Part shown: in pieces, positions 58,818 through 64,000 of the stretch
Position numbering within the stretch: the stretch's first letter is position 1
How the letters are laid out: every line of letters starts with the position of its first letter
NCBI GenBank assembly: GCA_009901575.1
Contig: WXYP01000003.1
Span: forward strand, 496,001 to 560,000
Origin: Flavobacteriaceae bacterium R38
GTDB taxonomy: Bacteria > Bacteroidota > Bacteroidia > Flavobacteriales > Flavobacteriaceae
DNA length: 64,000 nt
Reading direction: 5' to 3'
The notes under the pieces: generated by a model
Database searches by the model: none
Told to the model about the DNA's origin: nothing
What the model saw: only the letters and a program-made list of their open reading frames with translations
Program-made: the position numbers and the translations under genes

Positions 58818-60136
58818 GCTTTTGCTCTCAATTTATTAAACACATTAACAACTTCACTATGAGAGACAGTTTTGTCTTTAAAATAATTGAGAAAATAATT
58901 TTTTTCTTCTTCAGTAGCTTTCAATTGATTCATAATATTCATCAGGTGCATTTTCATATGCCCTTTTTGAATACCTGTTGTGATTAAAGATCGCAACGCT
59001 GCAAAATTCTGAGCCAATCCGGCTACGGCAACAATTTGCATCAATTCTTTTGCATTGGGTTTTCCCAGTAATTCAAGGGCTAATTTAACAAGAGGGTGTA
59101 AAGAAGTGAGCCCTCCAACAGTGCCCAATGCTAAAGGTAGCTCTATCCAGAATTTAAAAATACCATTCTCAATACTGGCATGGGTTAAACTGGTATAATT
59201 ACCATTTTTTGCTGCGTATGCATGAATGCCCGCTTCTACAGCTCTAAAATCATTTCCCGTAGCCAGGACAACAGAATCAATGCCGTTCATTATTCCTTTG
59301 TTGTGAGTAACGGCTCTGTGAGGTTCTACCTCTGCGATTTGAACTGCCCTGATAAACTTTTGAGCAAACTCTTTAGGACTAAGCCCATCGTCTTCATTTA
59401 ATTCTTCTACAGGACATGAAACTTCTGCTTTAACTATACAATTTGGTACATAATTAGAAAGAATACTCATGACAACCTGAAGTTGTTTTTCGGTTTCTGA
59501 AAACTCAGAATATGACTTTGCTTCTTCTATAAAAGTTTTAGAAAATTGTTCCAGACAAGAGTTTATAAAATTAGCTCCCATGGCATCAAGAGTCTCAAAA
59601 GTACAATGAAGTTGATAATAACTTGCTATTTCCCGGGTTTTATCTCTTAATTCAATATCTAATATCCCGCCACCTCTTTTTTCCATATTCTGCGTAATAG
59701 AAGAAGCTGCTGTGATTAAAAAAGGTTTTACGTTTTCAAAAAAGCGAGATAGTTTTTCTTTATCTCCTTCATACATAAAATGAACCTGCCCTATTTTTTC
59801 AGTAGAAATAACCTGCGCTTTGAATCCGCCTCTGTGTTTCCAGAATTTAGCGGCTTTTCCTGCTGCTGCAACTACAGAGCTCTCTTCAATGGTCATAGGA
59901 ATAGTATACACCTCATTATTGATTAGAAAATTGGGAGCTATAGCAAAAGGCAAGTAAAAATTTGAAATTGTATTCTCTATAAATTCGTCATGAAGTTTTT
60001 GAAGAGATTCATCGGTATTCCAATATTGCTCAAGAATTTTTTTACTTAAATCCTGCTCTTTGAAATAAGTTTTTGTGAGCCATTCTATTTTTTGATTTTT
60101 ATTAAGTCTTGAAAAACCTTCTATTTGCTTATTCAT
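58814..60136 (-). CDS. mvaA: Hydroxymethylglutaryl-CoA reductase, class II
   Basis: A 440-residue protein of the class II type: GFSRLNKNQKIEWL, NFYLPFAIAPNFLING-like loop (NFLINNEVYTIPMTIEESSVVAA core), MGANFINSCLEQ, NKGIMNGIDSVVLATGNDFRAVEAG core, and GTVGGLTSLHPLVKLAL with the conserved Gly. Class II enzymes can work in either direction, but with the mevalonate genes present it is expected to make mevalonate. It is the first gene of the two-gene operon with the GYDIA kinase and has a perfect -7 element. Confidence 0.93.
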   Translation of the reverse strand: MNKQIEGFSRLNKNQKIEWLTKTYFKEQDLSKKILEQYWNTDESLQKLHDEFIENTISNFYLPFAIAPNFLINNEVYTIPMTIEESSVVAAAGKAAKFWKHRGGFKAQVISTEKIGQVHFMYEGDKEKLSRFFENVKPFLITAASSITQNMEKRGGGILDIELRDKTREIASYYQLHCTFETLDAMGANFINSCLEQFSKTFIEEAKSYSEFSETEKQLQVVMSILSNYVPNCIVKAEVSCPVEELNEDDGLSPKEFAQKFIRAVQIAEVEPHRAVTHNKGIMNGIDSVVLATGNDFRAVEAGIHAYAAKNGNYTSLTHASIENGIFKFWIELPLALGTVGGLTSLHPLVKLALELLGKPNAKELMQIVAVAGLAQNFAALRSLITTGIQKGHMKMHLMNIMNQLKATEEEKNYFLNYFKDKTVSHSEVVNVFNKLRAKA

Positions 60137-60163
60137 TCTTTAAATGGGAGTCAATTTAAAGAA

Positions 60164-60171
60164 CAAAGATA
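60164..60171 (-). promoter_or_regulatory. Bacteroidota -7 element (TATCTTTG) of mvaA
   Basis: A perfect TAnnTTTG match on the minus strand, 27 bp upstream of the mvaA ATG. Confidence 0.6.
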
Positions 60172-60212
60172 CTAATAAAGAATACTTAAGCAGATTTGGA
60201 TAGGTTTTTGTT

Positions 60213-60294
60213 ACTGTCAATGCTCAAATTCATAGATGTTTAACGAAAAAAGTTTATTTATCTGTGAAATTATTAGTAAACTTGACAGTTTTTT
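60213..60294 (+). terminator. Long-loop inverted repeat with T-tract upstream of the DPP4 gene
   Basis: ACTGTCAA (60213-60220) and TTGACAGT (60282-60289) are perfect 8-bp complements separated by 61 nt; TTTTTAATA follows directly. The ATG of the peptidase gene is 20 bp further on. It could be an attenuator of that gene. Confidence 0.35.
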
Positions 60295-60313
60295 AATAAA
60301 ATTATAAAGCTTC

Positions 60314-62536
60314 ATGAAGAAATATTTTATTCTTTCCTTTTTATTTATAGGATTAGTTACAGGAGGAGTAGCTCAAGATAAGAAAATTACCCTGGAAGAA
60401 ATTTGGGGAGGCGAGTTCAGAACACAGGGGATGGATGTACTCCGTTCTTTGAATAATGGAAAACAATATTCTGTTTTAAATTTTGATAGATCGACAAGAA
60501 GTACTTCGGTAGATAAGTATGATTATCAGACATTACAGAAAGTAGAAACTATTGTATCATCCAAAGACCTTTCAGGAATCCAGGCTTTTAGTTCATATGA
60601 ATTTAGTGCAGACGAATCTAAATTGTTGTTAGCTACAGAGGTTAGACCTATTTTCAGACGTTCGAGATTAGGTAAATACTATGTGTATAACATAAAAGAT
60701 AAATCGCTTGTCTTGGTTTCTGAAAATAAAATTCAGGAACCTACTTTTTCTCCTCAGGGAGATAAAGTAGCATTTGTTTATGAGAACAATATCTATGTTA
60801 AAGACCTGGCTAGTGGAGATACCAAACAGATAACAACAGACGGTGTAAAAAACAAGATCATTAATGGGGTTACTGATTGGGTGTATGAAGAAGAGTTTGG
60901 TTTTGTAAGAGCTTTTGAATGGAATAAAACCGGAACGCATATAGCATTCATCCGTTTTGATGAAACCGAAGTTCCTGAATTTTCTATGGACATATATGGA
61001 ACAGCACTTTATCAGACACAAAACGTATTTAAATATCCTAAAGCAGGAGAAAAAAATGCAGAAGTTTCTCTATTTGTCTATGATTTAAACGGAGGATCTA
61101 CAGAAGCTATTTCATTAAATAATGCATACTATATTCCAAGAATTAAATGGAGTAATGATCCGTCAGTTTTAAGTATACAGACGATGAATAGGCATCAGAA
61201 TAATTTAGATCTTGTTTTCTATAATGCCAATACAAAATCTGCCTCTGTTGTTTACAATGAAACAGATGAAGCTTATGTAGATATTACTGATAATCTTACT
61301 TTTTTAAATGACAATAGTTTTTTGTGGACGAGTGAAAAAGATGGGTATAATCATATTTATCTTTTTAACAGAAAAGGAGAATTGGTAAGGCAAATTACAT
61401 CTGGAGATTGGGAAGTGACCAATTTTTATGGATTTAGCCCTAAAACGGCGAGAGTATACTTTCAATCTACAGAAAACGGATCTATAAACAGAGCTATTTA
61501 TTCTATAGGAATTAATGGTAAAGGGAAAAAGATGCTCACTAAAAAAGTAGGGACTAATAATGCTGCTTTTAGCTCTGATTTTACGTATTTTATCAATACA
61601 TTCTCTAATACAGATACTCCTAATCTGTATACGCTACACAAAGCAAAAGACGGAAAAGAAATAAAAGAAATTGTAAATAACAATGCGCTTCATCAAAAAG
61701 TGAAAGCATACGATCTTCCTCAAAAAGAGTTTTCTACAATTAATATCAATGGGAATGATTTAAACATGTGGATGATCAAGCCTAACAATTTTGATCCTAA
61801 TAAAGAATACCCTCTATTTATGTTCCAATATAGTGGTCCGGGATCTCAACAAGTTGCTAATCGTTGGGGAGGAGCAAATGACTATTGGTATCAAATGTTA
61901 GCTAAAGAAGGGTATATCATAGCTTGTATTGATCCTAGAGGAACTGGTTTTAAAGGAGCCGACTTTAAAAAAGTTACTTATAAAGAACTAGGAAAGTTTG
62001 AAGTAGAAGATCAAATTGCAGCTGCAAAAGCTTTAGGAGAAAGAGCGTATATTGATGCAGAGAGAATCGGTATTTGGGGATGGAGTTTTGGTGGTTTTAT
62101 GAGTAGTAATGCCTTATTTAAAGGAAACGATGTATTTAAAATGGCAATTGCAGTAGCTCCGGTTACAAGTTGGAGATTTTATGATACGGTTTATACAGAG
62201 CGTTATATGAGAACTCCTCAGGAAAACGCAAGTGGATATGATGAAAATTCCCCTATTAACCATGTTGATAAATTAAAAGGAGATTTTCTGTTAATTCATG
62301 GTTCGGGAGATGATAATGTACATCTTCAGAATACTATGAGAATGGTAGAGGCTTTAGTGCAGGCTAACAAGCAATTTGACTGGGCTATTTATCCGGATAA
62401 GAATCACGGTATCTTTGGTGGTAACACCAGATTACAAATGTATACTAAGATGACGAATTTTATTAATGCACATTTAGGTGATAAATTGAAAGAAGAAAAT
62501 AAAGTTCTGGAATTGGAAAATAAAATTAAAGGATAA
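60314..62536 (+). CDS. Prolyl dipeptidyl peptidase IV-like S9 peptidase, secreted
   Basis: A 740-residue protein: signal peptide (residues 1-20), an eight-bladed DPPIV propeller (about 40-460) with the double-Glu substrate motif in VTDWVYEEEFGFVRAF, and an alpha/beta hydrolase domain with Ser591 (GWSFGG), Asp666 (HGSGDDNVH) and His698 (DKNHGIFGG). It removes X-Pro or X-Ala dipeptides from peptide N-termini in the periplasm. The next gene encodes a POT di/tripeptide transporter, so released dipeptides can be taken up directly. Confidence 0.93.
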   Translation: MKKYFILSFLFIGLVTGGVAQDKKITLEEIWGGEFRTQGMDVLRSLNNGKQYSVLNFDRSTRSTSVDKYDYQTLQKVETIVSSKDLSGIQAFSSYEFSADESKLLLATEVRPIFRRSRLGKYYVYNIKDKSLVLVSENKIQEPTFSPQGDKVAFVYENNIYVKDLASGDTKQITTDGVKNKIINGVTDWVYEEEFGFVRAFEWNKTGTHIAFIRFDETEVPEFSMDIYGTALYQTQNVFKYPKAGEKNAEVSLFVYDLNGGSTEAISLNNAYYIPRIKWSNDPSVLSIQTMNRHQNNLDLVFYNANTKSASVVYNETDEAYVDITDNLTFLNDNSFLWTSEKDGYNHIYLFNRKGELVRQITSGDWEVTNFYGFSPKTARVYFQSTENGSINRAIYSIGINGKGKKMLTKKVGTNNAAFSSDFTYFINTFSNTDTPNLYTLHKAKDGKEIKEIVNNNALHQKVKAYDLPQKEFSTININGNDLNMWMIKPNNFDPNKEYPLFMFQYSGPGSQQVANRWGGANDYWYQMLAKEGYIIACIDPRGTGFKGADFKKVTYKELGKFEVEDQIAAAKALGERAYIDAERIGIWGWSFGGFMSSNALFKGNDVFKMAIAVAPVTSWRFYDTVYTERYMRTPQENASGYDENSPINHVDKLKGDFLLIHGSGDDNVHLQNTMRMVEALVQANKQFDWAIYPDKNHGIFGGNTRLQMYTKMTNFINAHLGDKLKEENKVLELENKIKG

Positions 62537-62557
62537 CAGTAACCGTCAAATAAACAT

Positions 62558-64000
62558 ATGGAAAATCAAACAGTAGCTCCTCAGGAACAAGAGATATTAG
62601 GGCATCCTAAAGGATTATTTTACTTATTTTTTGCAGAACTATGGGAACGATTTAGTTTCTACGGAATGCGGGCTTTATTGACCTTATACATGGTTAATGT
62701 AATTTTTGAAGCCTTAGCAACTAGAGATTTTGCAGCGGCAGCTGTATATGCATCCTATGGTTCTTTGGTATATGCTTCTACAGTGATTGGAGGAAGAATA
62801 TCAGATAAAATTTTAGGAATGCGCCAATCTATTTTCTTAGGTGGTGTTTTAATGGCCTTAGGTCATTTTGTACTGGCAATAGAAAATAATATGGCATTTT
62901 TCCTGGCTTTGGCGCTTATTGTTGTTGGAAACGGTTTCTTTAAGCCTAATATTTCCACCTTTGTAGGTGCATTATATAAAGATGGAGATACAAGAAAAGA
63001 TTCCGGGTTCACTATTTTCTATATGGGAATCAATATAGGAGGATTTGTAGCTCCTTTATTATGTGGTTGGTTAGGTCGTACTTATGGTTGGCATTATGGT
63101 TTTGGTTTGGCAGGAATAGGAATGTTAACAGGGCTAATTGTTTTCTGGAGCGGAATTAAAAAGAATGTTTTTGGAGATAAAGGATTACCACCTAATATGG
63201 AGGCTTATGAGAAGAAGTATTTAGGATTGCCACAAAAACATTTAATTACCGTATTAGCGTTTTTAGCAGCTCCGGTTATAGCTGTTTTATTGGCTTCATA
63301 TGAATCTGTTTATGGAGATCAGAATATAGTTAATATTATTTTTAAAGTTATCGGGATTGTAGTTCTGGCATACATAGCTTTTATAATGTTTAAAGCGACA
63401 TTAGATGAGCGAAAAAAATTATTTGTTGCCGTACTAATTACAGTTTTTATGACCATATTCTGGGGTTTTCACGAATTGTCAGGAAGTGTGATTACCTTAT
63501 TCGCTGCTCGTAATGTGAATTTGTCTGTAATAGATGCAGCTCAAACCAATGCTTTAAACTCTATGTTCATTATCATTTTATCAATTCCTGTTTCTATAAT
63601 GTGGACATATTTAGCGAAAAAGAAAAAGAATCCTAGAACTCCTTATAAGTTCGGATTAGGATTGTTATTTGCAGGAATTAGTTTTTATATTTTATCGATA
63701 AGTGGAGGAAGTGCAGATGAAAACGGGATGGTACCTTTTTCATACCTTTTAATCATGTACTTTTTAATTTCTGTTGGTGAGCTGTTTATGTCTCCTGTTG
63801 GACTCTCTAAGATCACAGATTTATCACCAAAGCGCATAGTTGCTTTTATGATGGGAGTTTGGTTTTTGTCCTCTGCTTTTGCGTTTCAAATTGTTGGTTT
63901 TATAGGAAAACAATTAGCTGTTGAAAGTACAGATAGTGATGTTGGTGGCCTTGAGACACTAGCAATATACACAGGCGGATTTGATTTAATTGCTAAGTAT
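62558..64000 (+). CDS. POT family proton-dependent oligopeptide transporter, 3'-truncated by window end
   Basis: The frame is open from the ATG at 62558 to the window edge (481 codons). It starts MENQTVAPQEQEILGHPKGL, with FAELWERFSFYGMRALL (the E-x-x-E-R-F-x-Y-Y/G POT motif), FFKPNISTFVGALY and FYMGINIGGFVAPLLCGWLG shortened to its core FYMGINIGG. About ten to twelve helices are visible. It imports di- and tripeptides with protons. Pairing with a DPP4-like peptidase 21 bp upstream is functionally coherent. Confidence 0.92.
   Translation, partial: MENQTVAPQEQEILGHPKGLFYLFFAELWERFSFYGMRALLTLYMVNVIFEALATRDFAAAAVYASYGSLVYASTVIGGRISDKILGMRQSIFLGGVLMALGHFVLAIENNMAFFLALALIVVGNGFFKPNISTFVGALYKDGDTRKDSGFTIFYMGINIGGFVAPLLCGWLGRTYGWHYGFGLAGIGMLTGLIVFWSGIKKNVFGDKGLPPNMEAYEKKYLGLPQKHLITVLAFLAAPVIAVLLASYESVYGDQNIVNIIFKVIGIVVLAYIAFIMFKATLDERKKLFVAVLITVFMTIFWGFHELSGSVITLFAARNVNLSVIDAAQTNALNSMFIIILSIPVSIMWTYLAKKKKNPRTPYKFGLGLLFAGISFYILSISGGSADENGMVPFSYLLIMYFLISVGELFMSPVGLSKITDLSPKRIVAFMMGVWFLSSAFAFQIVGFIGKQLAVESTDSDVGGLETLAIYTGGFDLIAKY

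Overview
The window is AT-rich DNA from a member of Bacteroidota, almost certainly a (probably marine) Flavobacteriaceae species. The reasons are Bacteroidota-type promoters (TAnnTTTG), the near absence of Shine-Dalgarno sites, the ArgF'-type carbamoyltransferase, a bacterial mevalonate pathway, the GYDIA-type GHMP kinase, an arsenosugar cluster, and many lipoproteins, beta-barrels, MORN and DUF547 proteins.

Layout. 1-2.3 kb: end of a starch/maltodextrin locus (two GH13 enzymes). 2.4-7.0 kb: an L,D-transpeptidase, a glycerophosphodiesterase, two flavoproteins and TspO. 7.1-12.1 kb: mevalonate/isoprenoid genes (mvaD, mevalonate kinase, a UbiA prenyltransferase), a nitrilase and an rRNA pseudouridine synthase. 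12.4-21.7 kb: one long minus-strand arginine operon (GNAT, argG, argC, proC, argD, argF', argB, argE, argH). 21.7-26.0 kb: a glycosyltransferase operon led by a MORN protein. 26-33 kb: an Fe-S/flavin electron-transfer pair, DUF547, a beta-barrel, a GH113-like hydrolase and an Omp85-like protein. 33.2-41.8 kb: an arsenosugar biosynthesis cluster with a PhoD phosphatase. 42-48.5 kb: accessory genes separated by structured hairpin spacers, ending at tRNA-Phe. 48.6-64 kb: coaX, a beta-barrel, two paralogous repeat proteins flanking lptC, a CorC/HlyC transporter, a PpiD-like chaperone, the GYDIA kinase with class II HMG-CoA reductase, and a DPP4-like peptidase followed by a POT peptide transporter cut by the window end.

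The main discovery candidate is the leader of the arginine operon. An unannotated 34-codon ORF (21583 to 21479, minus strand) ends in ALRSPRNIRRRRP-stop, with all six Arg codons of the CGY type. Downstream lie a hairpin over its stop codon, a candidate antiterminator, and an overlapping intrinsic terminator before the first structural gene. This is the arrangement expected of ribosome-mediated (or nascent-peptide-mediated) attenuation sensing arginine.

A second theme is intrinsic terminators lying inside the signal-peptide codons of the next gene (lptC at 52001-52038, the GH113-like gene at 30855-30913). These would make read-through depend on translation of the downstream gene. Other points of note are a hairpin-rich block with a duplicated tRNA-Phe 3' end, an attC-like hairpin, a 26-residue lipoprotein, and a TPP enzyme paired with an unknown membrane protein.
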